Shown: one piece after another, positions 50,821 to 58,504 of the stretch | How the letters are laid out: every line of letters starts with the position of its first letter | How positions within the stretch are numbered: the first letter of the stretch is position 1 | From: Acanthamoeba sp. SK_2022b | Taxonomy: Eukaryota; Discosea; Longamoebia; Acanthamoebidae | Length of the DNA: 58,504 bases | Assembly: GCA_027943245.1 (NCBI GenBank) | Contig: JANDJZ010000122.1 | Coordinates: forward strand, 1 to 58,504 | Direction: 5' to 3' | Position numbers and translations under genes: made by a program | Notes under the pieces: generated by a model | Told to the model about the DNA's origin: nothing | Databases searched by the model: none | What the model saw: the letters and a program-made list of their open reading frames with translations, nothing else

Positions 50821-53107
50821 TCACTTGGCGTCCGTTGTCCCCGTGCTTGTTTCGGACAGGCCAACGAAGGGGAGTTCGTCGCTGCTCTCATCATCGTGCA
50901 TGTGGTCCAGAGGCCCGGTCTCCTGCAGCTCGTAGTCGGCGACCGACGGGGAGCCGCGGCCGACGTGCTGGGGCTGGAGGGAGTGGCGGTGGTCGAGGAG
51001 GGAGAAGGCGGCGGTGACGAAGATGGTGGCCACGGTGACAATGGCGAGCAGGCCCCACACGGTGCTCCAGCCGTACGTCTCTGCGAGCAGGCCCACGAGG
51101 TAGCCGGAGAGAAGGCCGCCAATGTAGCCCGTCGTGTCCACAAGCGCCGAGACCGTGGCGCACATTGGGCCGCCGATGGAGAGCGAGAGCGCGCCGGCCG
51201 GCAGCGTGTACGGGCCCGTGAGCGTGAAACCCACCAGTGTCACAAACACTGTTTGCCGGGACAAGGCTTAGTTGGGGCAATGAGGAGTACACGAGCGACA
51301 GCAGCGGGGAGCGGCGACTGTCTCACCTAGTGCCAGAGGCAGGCTGCGCGAGGAGATCAGGGAGTAGGCGCCCAGGGTTACGGCCAGCGCAGTCAGGAAC
51401 CCCAACAGCATGAGGCCCCTGTGCCCGCGCGACAGCTTGTCGTTGAGCCAACCGACTAGCAAGCAGCTGAACCCACCGCTCAGCGGGAACATTATGCTGC
51501 GCGATCGCGAGTTGATGTCAGCTGCCACGCGTTCACCATCTTCACCGCAACCGATTCGAAAAATAAAATAAAAACGGTACATCAAAACAATAAAATAATA
51601 AGAATAATAAGAAAAACAATGGGTGCGTGCCTGCCCAAAGCTGCTTCAGATGGGCTGGCATGCGTTTCGTCGGTGAGGTAGACGTTGGCCCAGTCGGTAA
51701 AGGTTGAGCGCAACAGAGTCAGCCCGAACGACATGAAGCAAAGCAGCCAGAAGCGGGGATTGCGTAGTAACGGCATGATCCTCTCCTTCCACGATATCGG
51801 CTTCTCCACCACTCGGACTTGTCCATCGCTCTCGTCGATGTCGGACGCATTCGCGGGCAGACCCGCTTCGTCCTCCTCCGGCGGAAGCCCCACATCTGCG
51901 GGGGATCCCTTGAGGACGAAGAAGCACAGCAGGCCGATGACACTGAGCGTGATGGCCGACACCCAGAACACGGCGATCCAGCTATCGTCGGATGCCTCCA
52001 GCACGCCCGCCAGGTAGAATCTCGCAATGGCGTCTGAAACGAAGAGATGAACAAACACAATAAATAAGCAAATGCAAATGCAAATGTAATATACTGAGAG
52101 AAAGGACTCTGGAGCAGAGGAAGAAGCGGGCCAGCAACACAAGACTTGAAAGTTAAACTAACGAATAAATAATGAGAGCGCCGTACCACCAAACAAGAAG
52201 CTGAGCGAAATGAACCCCATCGCCTTTCCTGATTCTTTCGAGTGGTACCAGCTAGAGGTGATCTTAACCACTGCTGGCCAGCCTGTTGCATGAATGCAAG
52301 CGGGAAAGAGATACGGCCAGATATCACCGTTATCTAGCCTCCCGCCCAAGTCGATCGCTGCGCAGAGGGGCCACTCGACATACCGGCAGCCTGTACGAAA
52401 CGGTTGCCTATCCACACGAGTGTGAAATACCACACCGCTGAGCCGAAGGTGAAGATCACAGTGAACAAGATGGAGCAGAGCATGGCCAACAAAAACACCT
52501 GCGCAGCAGGTCACAAAGGAATCGTGCAGAGGGTCAGCCACAACAAATTGTCAGAGGAACGGGAGGGACACCTTCCGCCCGCCCATAGAGTCAATGATTG
52601 GTCCCGTGACGAACTTGCCCACGGCGTAGGCCGCCGTGCCTGCCGTCAACACGATGCCTGCACATGATTTTGTTTGTGTCAACGGTGCCTGCCGGCCCAC
52701 ATGCGCCACTCACGTGGAGAAAGTACCAAATGTAGACTTGCTGATGTCTAAGTCTTTGAGAAGGGAGGGCGACGCCACGGAGAGGTTCGAGCGGCACACG
52801 TAGTAACCGGCATATCCCACAATCAGCGCCAACCCAATGGCCAGCTTCCACAGCCGTCGCTTCCGTGCAATGTTGAGGGGGCTGGGCCAAACAGGTTAAA
52901 GACGCACGGGCATTTCTGTTCGGGGGGGGGGTCAGCACAAGAAGAGGAGGTAGAAAACCTTCCTATGACAGCTGCGCCACGGGGCAGCTCAGTGGCGCAG
53001 AGCTCGTCCTCGGCCACGTCCTCGACGGAGTCAAGCAGGTGCGCCTCGTCTCTTCCGGGATGGAGCTGGTCTTCGGGAGGGCTGTCAGGAGCACCCGTCT
53101 CCTCCAT
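50821..53107 (-). CDS. MFS transporter, organophosphate:Pi (SLC37/GlpT-like)
   Basis: Twelve-helix major facilitator of the organophosphate:phosphate antiporter type. ATG at 53107; stop at 50821; about seven exons. An acidic cytoplasmic N terminus (DSVEDVAEDELCATELPRG) precedes helix 1 (LAIGLALIVGYAGYYVCRSNLSVASPSLLKDL), where the YYVCRSNLS motif resembles the YxxRxN of GlpT/UhpT/SLC37. Later helices include GKFVTGPIIDSMGGRKVFLL (the MFS loop 2-3 motif), QAAGWPAVVKITSSWY, MPLLRNPRFWLLCFMSFGL, SGGFSCLLVGWLNDKLSRGHRG and GFTLTGPYTLPAGALSLSIGG. A hydrophilic C-terminal tail of about 45 residues follows. Likely moves glycerol-3-phosphate or sugar phosphates against phosphate. Substrate is an inference from family resemblance. 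Confidence 0.87.
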
Positions 53108-53316
53108 CTTCCATCAAGGGACAAAGACGCCAGAGCGGAGGTTAGATAACCCCACGACCGCGAAAACGGAAGTGTGCGAGCTTTGTTTTCTGACGCCGTG
53201 GCAAGAATTTAGCGGTTTTTTTTTTCAATTATTTTGTGGCGCAAAACGACAAGAAAGAATGAAAGTGCGTTTCTTCCCACACCGGCAGCACACGGCTGGG
53301 CAGATTTGCAAGTGAC

Positions 53317-54294
53317 ATGGTGCGAGTCCCGCCCTGGGGGGTCCCTTTGCCACTGGGCCTAAACCGAACTCACAGACAGATAAGAATTTGCTGAGCACGG
53401 TGCCGGATGAAGTGCTGTTTCACATCTTGTCGTTCTTGGATGCAACGAACCTCGCACGCGTGCGGCTGGTCCGAGCCAACACTCGCCGCAGGGCCTTTCC
53501 ATTACGCCCCGTACACGAAATATTGACCGAGCTGAGCTGGTGGTCTGTGGCCTGTCGTACAGGTGGGCAGCCACCTGCGGCGTTGTGCGAGCGATGAGAG
53601 TCTGTGGAGGGCGCGATGCGTCCAGGACTTTGCCCAAGGGAGAGGGATACGCTGGCTCGATAAGCTCAGACCGCAGGATCTGCCGTGGGACCGCTTCTAC
53701 CGCCAACTTGCTGTACCTGCCCAAGTCACTTTTCTTTTGCTTGACCACCACCCTGGTTTCTTTCTTACCGCGTACTGCTACTCGGTATCAGACGCTGAAG
53801 GTCTTGGTGATCTTTTCGAACGATCACAGCGAGCGTTTGGCGGCAATAGACGCCTTGGAGCGCGATCTGAAAGATCATGGGCTCGTCCACGTAGCATGGA
53901 TGAACGGAGGGCTTGAGCTGCCTACACCCGGTAAGCCCGCTTATATTTGTTTTTATCTATCGCCTTCTTATTTTGTTGTGTTAATTTTATTGAGGCACAG
54001 TGCTGATACGATGATCCGTTCGATGAATGCGCCTGTGCGTGGCACTGCAGCCATGCTAAAAGAATACGCAGCGGTTATGGTCACCAGCGACAATGCCTTT
54101 ATGAAGGACAACCATGCGCTCGGCTCGATGATGGCCCAATACGTACGTCTCCTCAGGGAGCACCTCGAGATACGTCGTCTCTGACCGCCTTTGGCCAACC
54201 TGCGCAGGTGGACGACGGTAACGGCGTGGTGCTCGGGGGGTTTGTTGTGTGTGGGTAACACGCCCACTCTCGCCGGTAGTGTGCGGGTGCTCTG

Positions 54295-54360
<66 letters not shown>

Positions 54361-54894
54361 TGTCCCATTACCGGCCGCTGGGCCGATGGCTACGATCCCA
54401 TCAACCCCACGCAGTCGGGGCGAACGACCCAGTCGACCATGGGGATCGTGCTGCCGGATCACCCGGTGCTCGCAAATGTGAACTGCCTGCGGGGCAACCC
54501 GAGCGGCGAAACCCCATACTCCCCCGGCTACGCAAAGGCTAGTACGAGCATCATCGCCGAGTGGGATTTCAGTCAGGAAGGCGACCAGCTGCTGCGCACC
54601 AAGCGCGCTCCTCTAGTCGTGGAGAAGCATGGACTGAACGGCCGGATCATCGCGCTTAACTTCACGCCAACATCATCGGACCTGCCCAGGCACATCCTGC
54701 AAGCTCACGCCGGTAGATGTCCCCTTCCCCAATGGCTTGGTTGGTGTTGGGAGATTGGGTAGTGACAACGCTCCTTATTGCGCTTCGTGCTTGTCCTGCG
54801 GGCGGACGACCCCACAGGTTACGCCGCCGCGACGGATGGTGCTCAGCTGATGGCAAACGCCCTCCTCTACTGCGCGCTCAAGCCTGCAAAATGA
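53317..54894 (+). CDS. F-box protein with ThuA/GATase-like C-terminal domain
   Basis: Likely exons: 53317-53325 (speculative start), 53376-53468, 53563-53712, 53792-53930, about 54002-54142, 54208-54248, 54360-54712 and 54818-54894. The F-box reads LLSTVPDEVLFHILSFLDATNLARVRL, then after an intron CASDESLWRARCVQDF. The rest (about residues 90-330) looks like a ThuA / class I glutamine-amidotransferase-like alpha/beta fold: TLKVLVIFSND, YAAVMVTSDNAFMKDNHALGSMMAQYVDDGNGVVLGGF, GRWADGYDPINP, GIVLPDHPVLANV, and an end in ANALLYCALKPAK. No catalytic Cys-His pair is evident, so it may be non-catalytic. The join at 53930/54002 is one base out of frame for any GT-AG splice I can find. The start codon is uncertain. 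Confidence 0.65.
54296..54359. repeat. (CA)n microsatellite forming a 3' splice site
   Basis: About 31 CA units ending directly in the AG acceptor (CACACAG|A at 54359/54360) of the F-box/ThuA-like gene, with no pyrimidine tract. Confidence 0.95.
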
Positions 54895-55158
54895 AAACAC
54901 GGTTGTTTGTTCGTGTTTTATTCGTTCTCTGGCCTCCCTTGTCTTGCAGGCCACTCCTGGGGTTTTAAAAAATCGCGCAAAAATGGGTCTCCCCAACACA
55001 CCGTCCTTCTCCCTAGTGGGCCGAGTGCGCCGCCGGAGGGACTCCCTCAGTCGGGCGGTGAGCCTGAGAGTTCTTCGCTTCGTGGCCGGAAGGGAGCAGG
55101 TGCGGGGAGAGGAGCAGACGTGGGTGGAGGGGCATGCTGGCGAAGGAGATCAATCACG

Positions 55159-56862
55159 CTAGTAGTACTTCTTCTCCTTGATGTCGGCGATGACACCGTC
55201 AGCGGGGAAGATTGTGGGGCCATAGACGATGGTCTCGCTCTCGGGGGTGCGGTGCCGGTTCATGTCGACGTTGAGGGACATGATGGAGAGGAAGGACATG
55301 AGGTGGTTGATGGCGTACTGCTTGCCGAGGCAGTAGTGCGGGCCGGAGCCGAAGGTGAGGAAGTTCTTGCCGTACTTGCGGTCCTCGCCCCTCTCCTGGC
55401 TGAAGCGGTCGGGGTCGAAGGTGTTGGGGTTGGTGTAGCCCTGGTGGCAGGCTCCCCACACGGAGGGGACGACGAGGGACCCCTCGGGGACCTTGACGTC
55501 GTCGGTGAGCTGGAAGTCCTTGAGGGCGATGTGGGGGACGAGGGTGGCAGGCGGGCGGTAGCGGAGAAGCTCCATGACGACTTGGTTGGTGTAGGGCATG
55601 TCGCCGAGCACGTCGGTGGTGAGGGGGTCATCGTTGGGGCGCAGCTTGAGCTGCTCGGCGCGCACCTTCGCGAGCACGTCGGGGTTGCCGGTGAGGGCGA
55701 GCCCGCAGGTCCACACGAGCGACGCGGTAGAGGCGTCCTGCGAGGCGAAGAGGAAGTCGAGGGTGGTGCACGCGACCTCGTGGTCGGAGCTGTGCGGCGG
55801 GGCGGGCGCGCCGGTGGCCTGGGCCTCCTTGATCTCGGCGACGGTCTTCTCCATCCAGAAGTCCAGCAGGCACTCGGGCTCGACGCCCTTGCTCATCCGG
55901 TCCTTGCTGAGCTTGGCACAGGTGGTCAGCGTGGCCACCACCTTCTTGCGCGCCTGCACGGCCCTCCACAGCGAGGTGCCGGGGAAGCACAGCGGGAAGG
56001 CCAAGAAGCCCTCGTTCATCATCATGTAGTTCTTGGCGAACTCCTTCCTCTCAGCGCCCGACAGGTAGGGACCAATGAACACCGACTGCGAGGTGTCCAC
56101 GTTGAGATCGCGGCACAGCTCGCGCATCCTCAGCGGCTGCGGCAACTTGACCCACTGGAACACGCGTGCACAAGTAAAGGGCTGGGTTAGCCATTTCATT
56201 TTCCATCTTCGCGATGAACTTTTTTTAATACCAAGAGAAAAGCGCGGGAAAATGATTTCTATTTTCGGTGAATAGCAAAAAATAAAAAATAATCGCGGAT
56301 GAGGGTTGGAAATTTGAGCGTAAATGTAGTTGCAGGTAAGATTGATTGGAATGAAAATGGAAAGGCGGGGTACGTTGGCGAGATGCTCGCGGATGGCCTT
56401 CTCCTGAATGTTAAGGTAGACACCAAGAGCCTTCTTGGTGAAGAGGGGCAGAAGGCGCTTGCGCAGCTCCTTGTGGCCAGGGCCCTGCATGAAAGCGATG
56501 TTGTCCTCACCGAGGAGACGGACGGCGTTGGGGTGGAGCACGATCTTGAGCTCCTCGGGGCTGTTGTGCTTGAAGATCTTGATCGACGTGTCAGTGTCGC
56601 GCGAGAAGACCATGAATTTGCCGATGAGAGCATTCCACGAGATCGGGCCGAAGGTTTCCTGCTTATCCCAGAAGTTGGTCGGATTCCACACCATCTCAAA
56701 GATGGCGCCGAAGAAAGGCCAGGCAAAGAGCGGACCGGGGAGGCTCTTGCGCTTCCTCATCATGCTGAGATGGTCGGCGAGGAAGAACACCACGACGGCC
56801 GAGGTCAAGAGATACACCCAATTGACCGGGGAAGTCCATGTATCCAGTTCAAGCAGACTCAT
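55159..56862 (-). CDS. Cytochrome P450, sterol C-22 desaturase (CYP710/CYP61 type)
   Basis: Microsomal P450 that introduces the side-chain C-22 double bond of sterols. Two exons, 56862-56374 and 56154-55159, sum to 1485 nt (494 aa). ATG at 56862 starts MSLLELDTW; an N-terminal membrane anchor (WVYLLTSAVVVFFLADHL) and a Pro hinge (SLPGPLFAWPFFGA) follow. The I-helix reads DFLFASQDASTASLVW, the form typical of CYP61/CYP710 rather than the usual AGxDT. The K-helix ELLRYRPP and the haem-binding loop FGSGPHYCLGKQYA contain the Cys ligand, and a YGPTIFPADG stretch closes the protein, as in ERG5. It fits an amoeba that makes ergosterol-type delta-22 sterols. It converges with the F-box/ThuA-like gene. 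Confidence 0.92.
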   Translation of the reverse strand: MSLLELDTWTSPVNWVYLLTSAVVVFFLADHLSMMRKRKSLPGPLFAWPFFGAIFEMVWNPTNFWDKQETFGPISWNALIGKFMVFSRDTDTSIKIFKHNSPEELKIVLHPNAVRLLGEDNIAFMQGPGHKELRKRLLPLFTKKALGVYLNIQEKAIREHLANVPRLSIFIPINLTCNYIYAQISNPHPRLFFIFCYSPKIEIIFPRFSLGIKKSSSRRWKMKWLTQPFTCARVFQWVKLPQPLRMRELCRDLNVDTSQSVFIGPYLSGAERKEFAKNYMMMNEGFLAFPLCFPGTSLWRAVQARKKVVATLTTCAKLSKDRMSKGVEPECLLDFWMEKTVAEIKEAQATGAPAPPHSSDHEVACTTLDFLFASQDASTASLVWTCGLALTGNPDVLAKVRAEQLKLRPNDDPLTTDVLGDMPYTNQVVMELLRYRPPATLVPHIALKDFQLTDDVKVPEGSLVVPSVWGACHQGYTNPNTFDPDRFSQERGEDRKYGKNFLTFGSGPHYCLGKQYAINHLMSFLSIMSLNVDMNRHRTPESETIVYGPTIFPADGVIADIKEKKYY

Positions 56863-57444
56863 CTTGTTGTAGATTGAAGGGCGGAGCGCTCCGGCGAGGC
56901 TGTGGGCGGTGGCGGGCGGAGAGCGACAGAAACCGGCCCGGTGGAGAGCAATAGCACCAATACACAACGCCACCTTAAGTGGCCAATTCTTTGGGGTTAT
57001 CTGCCAATGGGAACATCACTGTGCGAAAGTGCAACCAGCCGTCCGCTGAAGTGGCGTGAAACTGGCGTGACTCCGTTTCACACGAAGACAAGAATAGGCA
57101 CTGTGGCCACAGACACAGGGAAACTGTGCTGCCACTCCACATAGGTGGTTGTACTGTATCCTTGCTGGATACATGGACCATGGCCCTGCCACTCCTAGCC
57201 ATTCATAGTTTCACTCATTCAACAGTGGACAAGAGGTTAGGAATTATCACCACCTCTACATGCTGAGGTACACTGCCTTTGCTACTGTGGCATCATGTGG
57301 TCACGGCCACCTGCTCTGCCTCTTTTTCTGCGTCCTCTGCAGAGAAAAAGGTAAGAAAATACAAGAACGCAACGCCTGTACCTGGAATTGGCGGGAAAAA
57401 TTGGCAGCGCTGCGGCCGCAGAAATCAGACTGCCGGCAGCAACG
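56863..57444. promoter_or_regulatory. Divergent intergenic region, P450 / J protein
   Basis: 582 bp with no recognisable gene. It includes a short perfect inverted repeat (GTATCC, 5-nt loop, GGATAC; 57156-57172), two ATTGG/CCAAT cores (57387-57391, 57400-57404) and the E2F-like GGCGGGAAA (57390-57398), close to the J-protein start. Confidence 0.45.
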
Positions 57445-58504
57445 ATGGAGGGGCCAGAGGAGATCGAGGGGGGCACTGATTTGTATGAACTACTGGGCGT
57501 AAAGAAAACAGCGACCAAGAATGAGATACGGAAGGCATACAGGAAGCTAGCGCGCACCTTCCATCCGGACCACCACAGAGGCGATGCTACTGACGCGGCC
57601 GAGAAGAAATTTGTGCAGATTAATTATGCTTACGTCGTGCTCATGGATGACGAGCAGCGCGCCATTTATGACATCTACGGTCTCGAGCCACTCAAGTCGA
57701 CTTCTTGCATGGAGCTGGCGAAGCGATACCCCACCCTCGACGAGGTTTGCTCCCACCAATACGTCTGCTGCTTTGGGCCACCACCGGGAGGTGGCCAAGC
57801 ACTCACCTTGCCCGTGCATTCATCAGTTGAAGAAGCACCTTGAGAAGGTGGAGAAGGAGAAGGAACTGAGAAACCTGAAGAACAAGTTCAAAATGAAGGG
57901 CAAAATCACCGCAGTCCTGGCGGCCTTTTCGCGACGCCCGGAAGAATACAATCTTCCGCTCATCCTCGGTGTGCAGATTAACGAAATGATGCAGGTCAGA
58001 ACCTTCTCACCCAACCCTCCTTTCTCCTGCGAGCGCAGCACGAACCTACCTCTCGCGTTGGATGGACGCGTGTGCTCGGTGTGCGAATGTGGTTGGAGCG
58101 CGTCTCTTGCGACACGCGCTGACCTTGTGCTCGGTTTCTATGCAGAGCCAAATCGATTCTCGCCACTTGTTGATGGTGGGCGCCAACGTGATGCAGCGGA
58201 ACAGCAACTTCGTCCTCGGATTGCGGCGATATGCCTCCGATGTAGACCGCACGACATATGCCGAAGCGCAGCTCGTCGCTGGACCGGAGGTGTGTAACCT
58301 CCGGCTCGCTGGCCAGACCCAGCTGTCCTCCTCCAAGTACGCTTCATCCCGTGGTGATCTGACCGCATGCACGGCCAAAACGCCACTCTGCGCACGCGCC
58401 TTCTCTTACCCTAATAACACTCCACGATCTGTCGGCAGCGTGGGTGCAGTCATCGCCGATGTCAACAGCGAAGGAGGCAACCTGACCCTCCATTTTTGGG
58501 AGAC
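57445..58504 (+). CDS. DNAJC11-like J-domain protein, 3' part outside window
   Basis: J-domain co-chaperone. ATG at 57445; exons 57445-57744, 57827-57994, 58146-58336 and 58439 onward; the gene runs off the window. The J domain (about residues 10-80) reads DLYELLGVKKTATKNEIRKAYRKLARTFHPDHHRG, with the HPD tripeptide intact. RAIYDIYGLEPL follows as in DNAJC11. Then come a charged helix (KHLEKVEKEKELRNLKNKFKMKG) and a beta-rich region (LILGVQINEMMQSQIDSRHLLMVGANVMQ, NFVLGLRRYASD). DNAJC11 associates with the mitochondrial MICOS/sorting machinery and its central region is predicted beta-barrel-like. The last intron (58337-58438, 102 nt) has no stop in frame, so it could be retained. Confidence 0.78.

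Noticed and set aside
53968..54462. Minus-strand frame with a Cys-Val run
   Set aside because: Translation of the intronic CA repeat, antisense to the F-box/ThuA-like gene.
54907..56190. 427-codon plus-strand open frame
   Set aside because: Antisense to the P450 exons; Gly/Val/Glu/His-rich composition is what GC-rich codons give on the opposite strand.
57156..57172. Small inverted repeat GTATCC/GGATAC as a non-coding RNA hairpin
   Set aside because: A 6-bp stem is too short for a structured RNA call; noted only as part of the promoter region.

Overview
The window is a dense stretch of nuclear protein-coding DNA from a eukaryote, most likely a free-living amoeba of the Acanthamoeba type (Amoebozoa). 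The evidence is high GC with a strong third-position C/G preference, many short introns (about 40-220 nt) mostly with GT(A/G)CG-type donors, intergenic gaps of about 90-580 bp, genes alternating on both strands, and homologues typical of amoebae (sterol C-22 desaturase, DRP5/ARC5-type dynamin, F-box/WD40 and ARM proteins). I see no bacterial operons, transposons, CRISPR arrays or viral genes. The species is an inference.

Layout. 1-2677 (-): kinesin-1-like heavy chain, cut by the window start. 3128-4604 (+): CaMK-type kinase. 4857-6260 (-): Mo25. 6718-11312 (+): large REJ-domain membrane protein, running in frame into an SR-rich segment (to 12381). 12686-15651 (-): F-box/WD40 protein. 16113-17257 (+): Rab6. 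17644-18030 (+): H2A.Z. 18285-21756 (-): AP-1 gamma-adaptin. 22201-25375 (+): DRP5/ARC5-like dynamin. 25882-27351 (-): ENT-domain protein. 27539-29159 (+): second CaMK-type kinase, paralogous to the first. 29650-34974 (+): a single 20-exon gene joining ARM repeats, PB1, F-box and WD40. 35196-38092 (-): carotenoid-oxygenase family enzyme. 38181-40579 (-): secreted/membrane glycoprotein with a Ser/Pro/Thr stalk. 40866-42997 (-): AP-4 mu. 43228-45667 (+): WDR18/Ipi3. 45782-46507 (+): GT-A glycosyltransferase. 46722-47675 (-): tandem SH3 protein. 47896-50603 (+): peroxisomal ABCD half-transporter. 50821-53107 (-): MFS sugar-phosphate-type transporter. About 53317-54894 (+): F-box joined to a ThuA/GATase-like domain. 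55159-56862 (-): CYP710/CYP61 sterol C-22 desaturase. 57445-58504+ (+): DNAJC11-like J protein, cut by the window end.

The genes do not form one pathway. Several belong to endomembrane traffic (Rab6, AP-1 gamma, AP-4 mu, dynamin, kinesin). Three carry F-boxes fused to substrate-binding or enzyme-like modules and are candidate SCF ubiquitin-ligase receptors. Divergent gene pairs share short intergenic regions containing CCAAT cores, and in two cases the same E2F-like 9-mer.

The most unusual object is the ARM-PB1-F-box-WD40 gene. Eleven consecutive ARM exons of 117-132 nt all have phase-1 introns on both sides, so each is about one ARM repeat. Exon models in which the total length divides by three and homology runs across every junction were worked out by hand for Mo25, both kinases, Rab6, the dynamin, the ENT protein, the ARM gene, AP-4 mu, WDR18, the ABC transporter, the P450 and the stalk protein. 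For the others, exon edges are approximate.
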